Translations under genes and position numbers: made by a program
Shown: piece by piece, positions 43,801 through 55,800 of the stretch
Numbering within the stretch: position 1 is the first letter of the stretch
Layout of the letters: every line of letters starts with the position of its first letter
Notes under the pieces: generated by a model
What the model saw: the letters and a program-made list of their open reading frames with translations, nothing else
The model's database searches: none
What the model was told of the DNA's origin: nothing
Origin: Anisakis pegreffii
Taxonomy: Eukaryota; Nematoda; Chromadorea; Rhabditida; Anisakidae
Assembly (NCBI GenBank): GCA_035041965.1
Contig: JAPYMA010000977.1
Coordinates: 143,019 to 207,018, forward strand
Length of the DNA: 64,000 bases
Reading direction: 5' to 3'

Positions 43801-46800
43801 GCATTTCGTTAGGCCTGATCTCAAACGCAGTCGAATTCACCGATAACATTATTGTATCGTAAGGATCCTGAAAATTTACCGTTTCTAATTGTGCTAATGT
43901 TTTCTTCACATATATTCCCTTTTCGAATATTAAATGATGCGAGTTAGTATCATTACCAAATGTCACAATGATATTGCCATCACTATCTTTCAAAACGCTA
44001 ACTATCAACGATCAATTTTCTGTAATAATTAATCTTTTTACAAACCATTTGTTTTGCTGTAACGAGTATCTCAAAGTTCGGTACAAATTCACCATTACGA
44101 AGACCCTCTGATATATGAAGTTCTCGTTTGTTGGGCATTCTGAATTCAATTTTCAGCTCTGAAAACGTTTCATTTAGAACTGATCGACAAACACTTACAA
44201 TAGATAGAAATTGTTTCAGAGACAGAACACACTTCACAATGCATTCAGTTGAATTTACTGATGAATTTTCAAAAACAGAATTATTTCTTTAAGACCTATT
44301 ATATCTGATGAAAACAATTCAGTGAAATATTTGTGAAAGCAACCCTCGAAATCAGTCTATCACGGCATTGAAAATTTTATCACTAAACCTGTATTATATG
44401 TTCTGGATGGCCCTCTTGAGAGATTCTCTAGCAAATCTCCAGATTCGGTGGTTTTCAATCTTGAATCCCAGCTTTCTGTTGTTGTCGTTACAAATCCAGC
44501 CTCGCTTGTCTCTTCAATCCGAGGATTCCGAGTTGTTTTGCTTGCAAAATCTTCAGCAGCTCCCCCTTCTATATTCTCATCCGTGTTTATTGAACCCATA
44601 TTTAATGCTATTGTATCGTCTGCGTTAGCATTTGTCAGTAAGTCGCCTCCCATATCAGAAGATGACATCTCAGGATTCATCGTAGTCGTCGGAACCGATG
44701 TGAGATGATCATCAACCTCAAATTGGTGATCATTCCCTTGAGCAGCTGCAGTTGGACTCCTACTACTAGAAGCCTTCTGCCCTACTTCAGACTCCTCGAC
44801 GGTCAGCAGTGTTTCTGTCGTTGTCATCGTCATCATCGATTCTTCTGCATTCATATTAACCAGTGATTCTTCAGCCATTCTCTCTGAACTATCCTCGTTC
44901 GCGTTTAGAATCCATTCAGAGTTCACATTTTCATCTGACTTCGCACCAACAGATTTATTATTTGATTCATCCGATGATGAGCTTTCAAAATTCAAATGCT
45001 TCTCTGTAGTTGGAAGCATTCCTTCAGTTTCGTCCACTGAATATGATCCTTTAGAGCTTGAGGCTATCTCAGTTATCACTTCAGCTGTCGCATTCATCAC
45101 ATTATTTGATTCATCTTCTTCCACCAAACTACTTACTCGGCCCACCTCACCATCAAAATTTTCAACTTCATTCTCAATATCATTGCGTTCTGTTTCAGAT
45201 GATCCAATTTCTGACGATTTATTTGCTCCAAATCCCGATACCCGTATAGGTGCAGTTGCGGCTGAGGGAAATCCTGTTGTCGTTGCGAGTGCAGGTACTG
45301 ACGATGAACTCTGAGAATGCTCGCCAGATTCCATCTTATCAGTTGTGGACATTTCTTTATCACTTGTTAGCATTCCCTCAGTAGTTGTCACTATCCTGTA
45401 ATCAGTTTGCGTTGTCATACGAGTTGTGATATCCACAACCGAATCGTTCATATCATTAGATTTCGTAGTGTCAATATTGAAATCTGCTTCAGAACTTGAC
45501 CAGGTCGGCTGGGTGGACGCTGCTAAATCCTTTTCACTGTTTGAGTCATTCTTTACCATAGAAGGAGAACTTCTTTGGGGAGATAACGTGGTCAGTTTCA
45601 CTTTAACAGTCATTATTTCGATCTTCACATTCGCCATCGAAATGAATTCAGCCTGTTTTCCCTGAAATTTAGATATAAAGTAGTTCTTGATTGATCTATT
45701 TCATAGATCACCATTCATTCCTTATAGACTAATCGTAAATCAGCAATTTAAGCAGTCATATATCATCTGCTTAACTGAGAATTACAAGTGTAAAGTAATA
45801 TCAAACCTTTATCGAGAATTTATAAAATCCATTGCTGGTCTTAGACTTGTCCACATCAACATCAGCTCGTAGCATTATTTTCACAGCACTTATGAGATGA
45901 TTCGATTCCTGGAATAGAATAATAATTACAATGAAACGATGACAATAACAAATTCAAAAGCAAATAGTGACAAACGAATACTACACCTGTTTCGTCATAA
46001 TATCACCGATTTTAAACCACTTTAATCTATCGAACATAATCTCAAATGAAGGTGCACTAGTGCCCAATCGTCCAATGAAAAACACAACCGCTAAAAATTG
46101 TTCCTCCTGAAACAAGAATACTTCATAGCTAACAAACTCATTAATCGATGCGATATTAGATGAATTCACTAATGATCGATATCAATTTTCCTTTGGAGCA
46201 TTCTCAAACAACGTTTCAAACAAGCAATCTTCATGGTTTCCAAATGTTTTACTTCATAGAATTTCTGCTTTTATATTTCCAAATTCTCAAAAATGCAATA
46301 CACAATAAGTAAAAACCAACTTGAGTTTTGCCTTCCGGAATGACGATTTCATAAGATGAATGCTCAAAGTGTGGCAAAAACTCGAAATTCGGTCTGTTTT
46401 CCAGCGACGAATTGAGATTCTGATTCGATGCTACCATAATATTCGCAACTGTTACACGCGGTGTTGTTCGCGCTGTTGAAACTGTTGTCCAATTGCTTGA
46501 TTCATCTGTTACCACATCACTGGGGGAAGTTGTTACGACCACATCAATGGTCGATGCCTCCCGAACATCTGACGCATTCTTATTTCGATACAATGCTGCC
46601 GAATTATCTTTCGCGGACGTTGAAGATTCCAAATGAATGGACCCGAACTTCGGTTCCAAACTCGAAATTTCGACTCCAACATTCCCAGCTTCTGACCCAT
46701 TCATAATAGCTTCAGAAGCATTTGGCGGTGATTCCGTAGTGCTTGAAGGCACTGATTCTGACCTTATTTTATCATCTATTGCAAATAAATCAGCTATCTG

Positions 46801-49800
46801 CTCAGATGGTTCCGCGATAGCAAGTGAGCTTGCAGTTGCCGTTGCTGTTCTCATGCCTTCATCAGATGATTCTGAGGTCACAGTGGTCGTAGATGAGAAG
46901 TACTTAAGCGTACTCTCAGATGAAGCGTCTTGTTCAGTGGGAATCTCGACTGTGGTGATTTCATGCTCTTGCTGCTGTTGATTGTCGTCGTTTTCCAATG
47001 AATTCGTTTCATTCGATACAACGAACTCAATCGTGAAATTCTTATTCTGAAAATGGAAGAACGTAAAAAATGAGAAAAATAGGTAAATTTTGCATTAAAA
47101 AGGAAGTTGCCTAAAAGAAAGGAAGTCACCCTATAAACAAAACATTGTGATTCGGAACGCGGAAAAATCTCGCACAATCTCATCATACAAAAAAGTAAGG
47201 GTCGGTTTATTCAAAACAAACCCCAAAACATGAAAATATAGTCATTTAGGAATACTATGAATATAAGTTAAGAATTCACAGAAAGGGAAACAGATGAAAC
47301 AGAAAATGAAGGAAACCTCATAGATATTCTCCATAATGGTTGAGTCGTTGCGATGCTGTTGAATAATAACAGCGAATGGTAAATGAAAATCTTTGGGGTT
47401 TTGTTCAGATGAGTAAACAACTCTGAGTTGATAATTACCCGGAGTGATGAACTCAGTTAAGCAATACACCAAATCCGGTCGATAACAAACAAATTCCAAG
47501 ATATTTCCATGGGAATTTTTCGCTTTCACTGAGAGAACTTCATCACCTTAAAAAATATTTGAATTCAGGATCATTTCCGTTTCAAGATACCTTATTCAAT
47601 GTCAAAATCGATGCAATTCCATGACAACTTTATGAACTCACCAAACGTCGTATCGCTTCCAATCGTAATCGGTCGATCGAAAATTTCCGCATCACTCCAA
47701 TCAATTTCATCTCGTTTTTGCAAGTCATTCACTACCGTCGTCGTTGCAACAGCGAGCAAATCCTTTTCGTCGTTTGTATCGCTCATTTTTGAATCATTTC
47801 TTTTCAAGTCTCGCGTATCATCACTATCATTTTAATTAAAATCATTAAAAATAGAAAGGCAAATATCAAAATATTCAATGAAGTCAAAAAATATTGAATT
47901 ATCATTATTTCAGTTGACGATTTGAATGGGAAGCAATTCGAATTGAAAACTTATTCGAATTATCAATCGGATCTCCCTCGCTTTCACACAAATGTTTTCC
48001 GCATATCAGTGAATACTCAAAATTATTATACGATACTCAAAACCTCGAAGTCTAATTGATCCGTGGACATGATGAGGATTACAACGATGTTGTACTCAAC
48101 ATGGTCGTCGACGATATCCTACACATCTGTCAGATTCAATTGCGGATGATTTGTTTGAATGAACAATTAAAAGAATACCTAAAAGCGATAGTCGCATTAA
48201 TATCTGCATCATTTGTTGGTATTTGTTGCTCCTCTTCAGTTTTTTCAATCGTTTCAATGCTGCCGTCGAGTTGGCGCTCTGCGCTTAGAAAGTTACTTTC
48301 AGGTGGGTTTTCTTTTCCTTGAGGACGATTGCCTTGCCCCATCGATGGCAGATCATCCTCCATTGAAGTAACTGCAGATAACTGCTGTTCCATATTCCCC
48401 GAATCTCCTGGATACCCGATACTCTCTATAAAAAGAATAGCAAAACTAAAATAAATCTTGATCTATATAGTATCAAAAATAATGCGATTAATTGATTGTT
48501 TCATTGACTGCTCCCTTTCCGGCTCAGTTTTTGCCCAATAAGCTAATGAAAGGGTGATTGAAAGCAAAAATCAATCCTCTGTGGACATTCAAAAACTATT
48601 AATTAATCCATATGATGAAAATCCATGGCTACTCAAGTTTGCCAAATTCATAATAATAATTTGTGGATTGATTAGGATAGATCTGGAAGCTTACGGTCTT
48701 ACCACACCTTCAGATCTTAAGACAGTATAAAACAATAATGATGAATACTAACCTGTACTCTTGGAATTCACTCGCCCCTTGTTGAAAATCTAAAAGTTAT
48801 CATCCTTGGAGGGCTAATCGAATGAACAATTAATTTATTCGAACAGTAAACAAAAATCGCTGAATTCATTCAACTGCTCCATGTGGATTTCCTTTCAACG
48901 AAAAAAACACAAATGTTGAATCAAAGATAGTCAGGAATTGCGCAGTCTGGCTTTGTAATCATAAGCTGAACTGAGAGCGTGCAAAAGGCTCAGATTCTCT
49001 TCAATTCTTGTCATTGCAACACGGATGCTGGCAAACTGGAGGTTAGTTACAAGTACGAACCTGTTTTGTGGCATCCTCTAGCATTTGATCCCATGCTAAT
49101 TCAGATTTATCAAGCGATTTGACAAAACTGTTTTTATCAGGTGAAGAGAACGGGTTCGTTTTGGCAGAAAACTGCTCATGTTTCAGCTTCTTTAACGATA
49201 TTTGCCCTGAAAATGACAGAAGTAAGACGCACTTCAACTCAAATACCCTCACTAACTGTCATTTCTAGCTCAAAGTTCTCTCATTCTGATAACTTCGTTC
49301 CTAAAAATGACTACTCGGAAAGATTCGAGCAGTTTTTGGATTTTTTTTTCTCATTCCGATTCGATTTTGCGCCCGATCCGGACTGCGAATAAATAAACTG
49401 CCAAAATATCCATAATAGGCATTCAAGATTTTGGATTTTTACCTAAGTTTCTCGAAATCCAGCTCTCCTATTCAACATATACAATTTGTTGTTCACTGTA
49501 TTGCCGAAGTATTCCTCAGAAAAGTTAAAATATTTCTAAAATTAAGGAATTAAGCCTCAACTGTCTTATAATTTACTTAAGAATATGCCACTTTTGTTTC
49601 GGTCAATTGTCAAGTTCATTCTACATTTCTACATTTTGAGTGATCAGTTCAGATGTTTTTATGCGATAAAAATTGTCTATCGCAATGGAAATTCTCATTC
49701 GAAGGTGAATGTTCTAAATTTTGTGGCTGAACACCAGATATAATTGGATCAGATATATGACACTGTGATTTCAATAATTAAATTGTGTTAATAGAGTATG

Positions 49801-49977
49801 TAGTGAAATTAATGATGATGTCTTATGAATGTGACATATTCACTGATAATGCTATTGCTGTATCAATAGATGAATATTCTCAGGCACACATCAAATATCG
49901 TTATTATTTTACTACTACTTGCAATACTCACCTTCGATTACACTCACGAAACATGCTGCAAACAACAGTTTATACAT
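19893..49977 (-). CDS. Large multi-repeat transmembrane cadherin
   Basis: Cell-surface, calcium-dependent adhesion-type protein reconstructed from 42 exons in consistent phase (7,548 bases, 2,515 residues). Exons, high to low: 49977-49932, 49206-49061, 48789-48753, 48425-48179, 47823-47642, 47546-47317, 47046-46321, 46106-45987, 45908-45807, 45661-44389, 44158-44042, 44001-43718, 43611-43382, 43048-42939, 42765-42638, 42474-42255, then 16 small exons from 41774 to 37272, then 23904-23791, 23657-23528, 23403-23295, 23200-23046, 22676-22580, 22500-22302, 22064-21976, 21874-21784, 21602-21414, 21003-20829, 20521-20452, 19965-19893. Residues 1-15 form a signal peptide (MYKLLFAACFVSVIE). Two Ser/Thr-rich mucin-like blocks follow (about 300-510 and 613-1036). 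Cadherin repeats occupy about 1040-2200, with LDYE, LDRE, DVNDNAP, DTDDNAP and DLDDNQP calcium motifs; several repeats are degenerate. One membrane span (about 2429-2453) leads to a tail of about 60 residues. I see no EGF or laminin-G domain and no obvious catenin-binding tail, so it is not a classical cadherin. The 21.6-21.8 kb junction is least certain. Confidence 0.85.
27170..29418 (-). CDS. Nested gene, uncharacterised Ser/Arg-rich protein
   Basis: Not recognised. The long first exon runs from ATG at 29418 to donor AAG|GTGAGG at 28091 (442 codons). Phase then fits exon 27767-27673, with a weak TAG acceptor, and exon 27387-27170, with a GTGTCAG acceptor and a TGA stop. The total is 1,641 bases and 546 residues. 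The N-terminus is strongly basic (RRRAARRAARRAA at about 21-35), followed by poly-Ser and poly-Ala tracts, so a nuclear or cytosolic protein is likely. There is no signal peptide. A stretch ending TKYVTAIFEVTEGG, then LHDILDDVINEFNR (about 405-435), looks folded and may be the conserved part. The C-terminal exons hold NCT and NST sequons and a few cysteines. The gene lies wholly inside an intron of the cadherin gene on the same strand. The exon 2 acceptor is poor, so the last 100 residues are less certain than exon 1. Confidence 0.55.
28913..28984 (-). other. Possible 72-base in-frame retained intron in the nested gene
   Basis: Within the long exon, GTATTTGC at 28984 and an acceptor CGTCTTAG at 28913 bound 72 bases (24 codons) with no stop. 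Removal keeps the frame (SLQ joined to SIRTIR). The encoded 24 residues are hydrophobic and unlike the charged flanks, which fits an intron or an optional segment. Confidence 0.4.
31916..31962. repeat. Imperfect hairpin of about 20 bp
   Basis: TTATCCAAAAAATACGCATA on the left arm pairs with TATGCGTTTATTTTTGGATAA on the right arm with one bulge and a loop of a few bases. A further copy of the arm end (TTGGATAATTCA) follows at about 31972-31983. It lies in the large cadherin intron. It may be the remnant of a short palindromic element. Confidence 0.65.
34747..34788 (-). other. Possible orphan exon B in the large intron
   Basis: A ten-T tract and CAG acceptor at 34789 precede a 42-base open stretch reading SNIRDERYESIFN, up to a GTTTTG donor. 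Entering in phase 1 matches the exit phase of the exon at 36410-36550, so the two could be consecutive. An alternative longer frame is also open here, so the reading is uncertain. Confidence 0.25.
36410..36550 (-). other. Orphan exon A, Cys-containing, in the large intron
   Basis: TTTCAG acceptor at 36551, donor CAG|GTATTT at 36409, and an open frame between them of about 47 residues starting IDYDHCSDHETNGDYC, with three cysteines. It enters and exits in phase 1, while the flanking cadherin exons meet in phase 0. It therefore cannot be a simple optional cadherin exon and probably belongs to a nested transcript. No start codon or partner exon was identified with confidence. Confidence 0.4.
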
Positions 49978-49992
49978 TGCATTAATCCACCT
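49978..49992 (-). promoter_or_regulatory. Candidate spliced-leader (trans-splice) acceptor
   Basis: On the minus strand AATATTTCAG ends at 49991, and the ATG of the cadherin signal peptide follows 13 bases later. In nematodes such an acceptor just upstream of a start codon is the usual spliced-leader site. The alternative is an ordinary acceptor after an upstream non-coding exon. Confidence 0.5.
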
Positions 49993-50283
49993 GAAATATT
50001 TCAAATTATTACCTCAACTTTCATTATCTCTCACATGCTATCGCTTATATCTATCACCCAATTTGAATCCGATCTCTTCACAAACCAAAAAGTTCGATAC
50101 CCTCAAAACTATGCAAAATCCCATCTCATTTCATCAATATCTTTGATAGATCAAAGAAAAACTTCTCGATGATTAGTAACAAAAAATCACCTGCGTTGTT
50201 AACTACTAACAAACCAAGCAGAATAATCAGAATGAGTTACTTAAGAAGTAAAAGCAGGGTAAACGCATATCGCAGAAACTTAC

Positions 50284-50850
50284 CTATATCGCATAACAAC
50301 GATATTGATATCGATGAAAGACACAGGATGACTAAAATTAAGATTGCAAATGGATATTTGACAAGAAACGACGTTTCTGCACTGCAAATGTCTTTGACGA
50401 TTCTCTTTCTCTCTCTGTTTCACCTTCAATATCTGACCCAAATTAGTGGAAATCTCTTTGATGAATCGCTCTTTGATAGTGTCATCTTCGAGTAGGTTGA
50501 TTTGGGTGGGTTTCTCTCAGATGAAAATTATTTCTGAGACGACCGTCGAAAAATTGTCATTCTATCAGCGAGAGATTCCCCGATATCGATTAATGAAACG
50601 ATTTGTCATCATCACTGATTAATTAAACAAGTTTCATCAGTGAAATGATTCAATCAAGTTGCAATCATTATAATAGTAGATATGTGACTGCCGAATGGTT
50701 GAACACTGAACTCGCATGGTCATCTATCTTCTTATGATCATTCCAATCGTTATGACCACCATTTGACTCGAATTATACAATTCGTTTAGGAATCTGAATT
50801 TCAAAATCGCTGTTTCATTTTCAGTTGCTGGCCACTCATATGAGAATTTT
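50284..50850 (-). CDS. Unidentified gene, three linked exons (5' end missing)
   Basis: Three exons join in phase. Exon 50850-50760 has a TTTTAG acceptor and reads KFSYEWPATENETAILKFRF, with NET and NSS sequons. Exon 50513-50424 reads KPTQINLLEDDTIKERFIKE and ends at donor AAG|GTGAAA. Exon 50331-50284 has a TTTTAG acceptor and closes with a TAG that lies exactly against a GTAAGT. The first exon enters in phase 2, so at least one exon lies further upstream, perhaps displaced by hAT copy C at 50968. The sequons suggest an extracellular protein. The pattern of a beta-strand-like segment, N-glycosites and an amphipathic helix faintly resembles SEA-type domains, but that is only a guess. The gene ends about 300 bases before the cadherin start on the same strand. 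Confidence 0.45.
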
Positions 50851-50967
50851 CTAAAAGCATTTCATTAGTTCCAAAGCTTTTGTTCAGCACAAACGGATAA
50901 TTATCATCATGTCATATCCTCATCCACAATGAAAGAGTTGATTCCACATTATTCCAATCTCTTAGAT

Positions 50968-51701
50968 CAGTGCTTGTCGCGCTTGCAAGCTGCACTACAC
51001 TTTTCGATGGTCTAGCTGGCTGTCATTACACTTCCTCCCCACCTTTCCCATACAAGAATTTACTATTTCGACGTATAACATCAGAAGAATTTGAAATTCT
51101 CGACAGCATGAAAGAAATCAATTTCCTGGAATGGAACAAGTATTTTTGGAACTTTGAGTATTGTCGTTCATCACCGAAGAAATATTACACCACTTGGAAA
51201 CAAATAAGTAAGCGGTTGAGCAAGTAGAAATTGTCAAAAATTGAATGCAGAAATTCATATCATCGGAAAATACTCGAGAAAACAAGACACCAATCATCTG
51301 AATTTGATGAAAAATGTTCATGATGAATTCAGTATTTAACTGAAGTAAGAATTACCGAACCGCTTACAACTAATGAATCATAAAGTGTAAGCAAAAGTAA
51401 ATGCGAACTAATTTCCACGAATTAACCATTCGTTCACATAAAGTATTAAAAGTTACGATTTATTGATCTACCAAAATAAGTTATGAACATATCACAGAAT
51501 TGGCTAAGAAAGTGAGTTAAGTCCTTGATCAACGGGAGCATGAAGCAGAATATATTTCATTGAGCAGTTCCAGGATACTAGGAGAAACTCGCTTGAAACG
51601 GCACAGCAATTTTTTTTCGGAATTTTTTATAATTATCCGATCTTTCTGACATCATCAAATTACTCCCCAAAGGGCGATTTAAACCCCTATGAGAAACACT
51701 G
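50968..51701 (-). mobile_element. Decayed non-autonomous hAT-like element, copy C
   Basis: The left end CAGTGCTTGTCGCGC and the inverted right end CAGTGTTTCTCATAGG resemble the ends of copy B. The interior shares segments with B, for example ACTATTTC, then a CGTATAACATCA block, near 51061-51083, matching B near 53465-53486. It has the same orientation as copy B, many substitutions and no frame. Flanking bases suggest a blurred 8-base duplication. Confidence 0.6.
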
Positions 51702-52830
51702 CTCTAGGTAAAGTATAATGGATAAAGCAATGTTCAATATCTTCTGCCTAACTGCAGCATTTATCTGGTAGCATATTGGTGAAAAAAAGTTGACTGACTT
51801 AAGTTTATGACCTTAGACTTTTATTGATTGGTATAATATTATATTTTGGCACAGTATTTAGGTAGTTCATGCATTTTTGATTAATACTTCGGTTATTTTT
51901 TCAGTCATCGAAGTAATTTTTTCCGAATATATTGTCGATCATTTATTTCAATTTATTTGTTGCTTTATTGAACTAACCTAGGAGTATTTTTAGTATTACT
52001 CATATTGAATGTACCACGACATTGCTAAGGAATATATCTGAAGCACAATCTATTGTATCATGAAAATGAGTTCGATTCTAATGCATTTGTTCAGTTGTTT
52101 TCAGTATCGAATTATCTTCGGTTTTCATTGTTTTGTTCTCATTCGCGGTGAGGTCATAATTAGATTGTCTTCATCATATTATCAGACCGAGTCGAGACGA
52201 TACTCAATTTGAGACGAGCAACTCATCAAGGAAATTGCAACATTGAAGAGAGTGACCGACGCCGATTCGGTTAATTGAAAGTGCGAATACATTATACTTT
52301 TCTATCTCTCGCGTCTTTCATACTGCTACTCCTCGTATTGAAATCTCCCCTCAGATTACGATTTTTGCAAAGTGTGAAATGAAACAAATCAGATGTGGAT
52401 AAATTTTTTATTTTTTGTTTCTGTCAACGATCGCAATTAACATTTCCATATCCATCCCGAATCATACGTAACAAAACGCATGAATGTCTCGAATGAAACG
52501 GATGACATTGTGAGAACAAAACATTGACAAGAATAGATAAATAAACAAACGACATCGTACGAATCATCGTAAGACTTTTATTGATCTAACCGCCTTTTTA
52601 TCACTTATAAGGACAATCAAATTACGAGCGAGTGGATGATCAGGCTACCGACTGCAACCTTAGACTAAGTCTCAGCGAGATACAGGTTCAGATTTAGTAA
52701 GAAGTTTGAAAGTCAGAAATGATCAAAAGACGTTCGTGATTACGTGCCATGTGATCGTTTAAGGATGACCAAATCATCACATAATTAATTAGCATTCAAA
52801 ATGCTCTAACTAGCGAATGATCGCAAAAAC
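51702..52830. other. Intergenic, no gene seen
   Basis: AT-rich sequence downstream of the SLC13 stop. It presumably holds that gene's 3' untranslated region. No splice-supported exon was found. Confidence 0.5.
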
Positions 52831-55800
52831 CTAAGAATAATCCAAAGACGATGATGATGTTACATTTAATGCAGCCCATTCAGGGAATTCATTCAACGGA
52901 AATACCAAATTCGCCAAAGTCGCCATATAACCAACTATAATACCAGTGGTCACCAGTGACAAAATCACACCGGCAAGAATCTGAAACCGTCAACTTTTGA
53001 CTCTTCACTAGATGAATCGACCGTATTTATCAATCGAAATCGACATTCCAAAGAGACACTTCGATGGTATGATTCAAAAACAGTGAAGAATGAATCGCAA
53101 ACGGTCTCTGACCAAACGGAACGGCTAAAAACGAAGCACAACCGTATCCTACCATATCAGAAACCTTCAGTAAACCACTCGTGAAAACGATTGCATTCGG
53201 TGGTGTGCCAACAGGTAGAATGAACACAAACGAGCATGCTACCGTCACTGGGAACATCATCGCTAGCGGGTTTACTTCGGTTTGTTGAGCCTGTTCCGTA
53301 GATTAATGATAAACTGATATGTCAGCTAGCATTCAGCAGTTTATTGATGAGCAAACACCACATGCAAATATCAACCTCTATGACAGTGGTTCTCAAGTTC
53401 GGGTGCTTCATTACCCCTTTTGATGATCTGGCATGCCGCCTTCCCCCCCGCTGATACAAGAAGTTACTATTTCTGCGTATAACATCAAGATAAACGGAAA
53501 ACGGCTCCGGAAATTTCTCACCGTAATGAAAGAAATTAGTTATGTTGCTCATTAATGCAATCGATTATGATTGCATGAAAAGCTATTGTCTATGATACGC
53601 TCACCTTAAACTGATTTTGATGGATTCTCATTCTTTTCAGACGTGTTGTGTTCACTCTCATAGCTGTCACATGCAAATATCGTTCTCTTGATGAGTTTTT
53701 CTCATTCACTTCGTCTCACTTCACTTCAAAAATCGAATCAATTTCTTATTCTGTAGCATATACTATTTACTGGACACGTTGACGAGTGCTGACAGCCGAA
53801 ATCAACAAAACAGCAATCGAATATTATTGCTCAACAACGTTCGACAGCCAGACGATCAATTACAGAGTGTATTGGATAGAATGAGAATTTGACTTTAATT
53901 GTTGAGTGAAATGAATGAGAAATTAGCAGAAGAGAACACTTTTGGTGATAAAAGCTATGAGAGCGATTGTAGCAGCAAGGAAAAGAATGAAAACCCTGTT
54001 AGACCCTTACGAGTTAATGATACTTATAGCTAGAAAATGAATGGTGTTGCCATCGGCTAACCGCATTTACATAGTCGACTCAAAAAAAAACACCATCATA
54101 ATGACATTCTATCATAAAATAACAACTACACGAAATACTAATTTCCCGACCCCTCCATTCCCCTTGACACCTCCAAATTACCCAACATGGCTAATTTCAC
54201 CACCTATGAAAACCTCTGCTCTTTGATATTCTGGCCATCTTTTATAACTGAGCACAACCAGAAAGTCGATTCGTTACTTCACAGTTTCTCGATAAAAAAA
54301 TTGCGGAATGTTATCAAAACGAGATTGAAATGAACTGACGAGGGTTGAGACAATCGGCAGAAAGATGCTGGCCGTTACAGTGTTGCTGCATATATTGGTC
54401 ACGATCATCGTGGCCACTATAAAAATGGCTTGTAGCAAAGGCGTTGGTAGTTGGCTCAAATGGACGAGCAAATCACCGATAACTGCCGATAGACCAGATT
54501 CTTTCACTCCTTCAAGACATTTTCATTCATAACCAAAAAAACTCGGAAAATATCCGATGAGCAGGGAACATATCCGATGAGGCCCACTCAATAAGATTCT
54601 CAGGTCACATATTCACGATTCATGGGCCTCTCTAACAAAACACAGCCATATGATTGAAATCGCGATCATTCCATTCAAATAAGAAGAGCAATAATTAATG
54701 GCAAATCGATCATCTCCCGACAATACAATAGTCTGCATGACCAGAAACACCATCACCCTCACCTATCCATTCTCATTCAGATATTAACCTCCTCTGGTTG
54801 CTTTTTTCGCTAAATCACAATTATAACTTCTATTCTAAGATTATTCATTTAGATCTGCGAATTAATGAGTATGAAAATATCTGACCAGCTGCCAGAGCGA
54901 AACCACCGCCGAGTAACAGAACAACACTCCATGGAAACTGAGTTTGGATGGTTCGCCAATCCATCAGTGTTCCACGACGTTTCGGTGTGGAAAAAGGATC
55001 TGAAACCACTTGTTGACCTCATTTCCTCATTATGCCGTTCCAGGAATCTTTTTAATTATGCATATTCCCCCAAATGTCACATAAATGTAGAAGTGCATTG
55101 TAGAACTTCGCAAACTCAATGGGCAATGAACAACCTCTACCAAATTTCATTTCATCTTTAGTTATCCGACACTTAAAAATCGCATTCACCTCGTTTATCG
55201 CAAAACGACAAATCTGGCCATTCATCTGGCAACGCAAACAGCAACACTGTAACTAGTATTGCACTTGTCGCATCCGTATAATACCTGAAATGATTTATAT
55301 CAACTCGGATCATGTGGAACTGCTGTTAGTTCTTTCGAATAACACTTTTCTGTATTCAGAGAGATTCTTACCCTTTCGGGAAGAGGTCACCAAAGCCTGG
55401 TATCACCTCAGGTTCGCGACCCATCCACAACAATATCAGCAACGCAAAACACACCAAAACACTCTTCTCAGCGAAACTGTAACAGTGCTGATAATGTATA
55501 TCAAGAACAAGCCAACGGTTGAATTCATATGAATTAATCAATCAGCTAAAGTCACCTCATTGGTGGTAGTCGATTATATCGACGTTTCATCACATTCGCA
55601 GCCTCTTCATCAGCCGGATACGAGTGCCGTAAAAAGATGAATAGTAATATTATATAGCAAACTAGCAAGCAGATACTCATCAGTGGAAACGCAAACGCGA
55701 TCCACGTCAAATAGTTCAGATCTGTGTCTGTGTTCGGAAACAATCTGAAACATTCATCAACAATAACGCCGATAAGAAAGATCATAAAGCAACAGTTTCT

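Noticed and set aside
44368..45665. Plus-strand frames opposite the Ser/Thr-rich cadherin exon, and the similar ones at 46461-46981
   Set aside because: Antisense shadows of the low-stop Ser/Thr codons on the minus strand.
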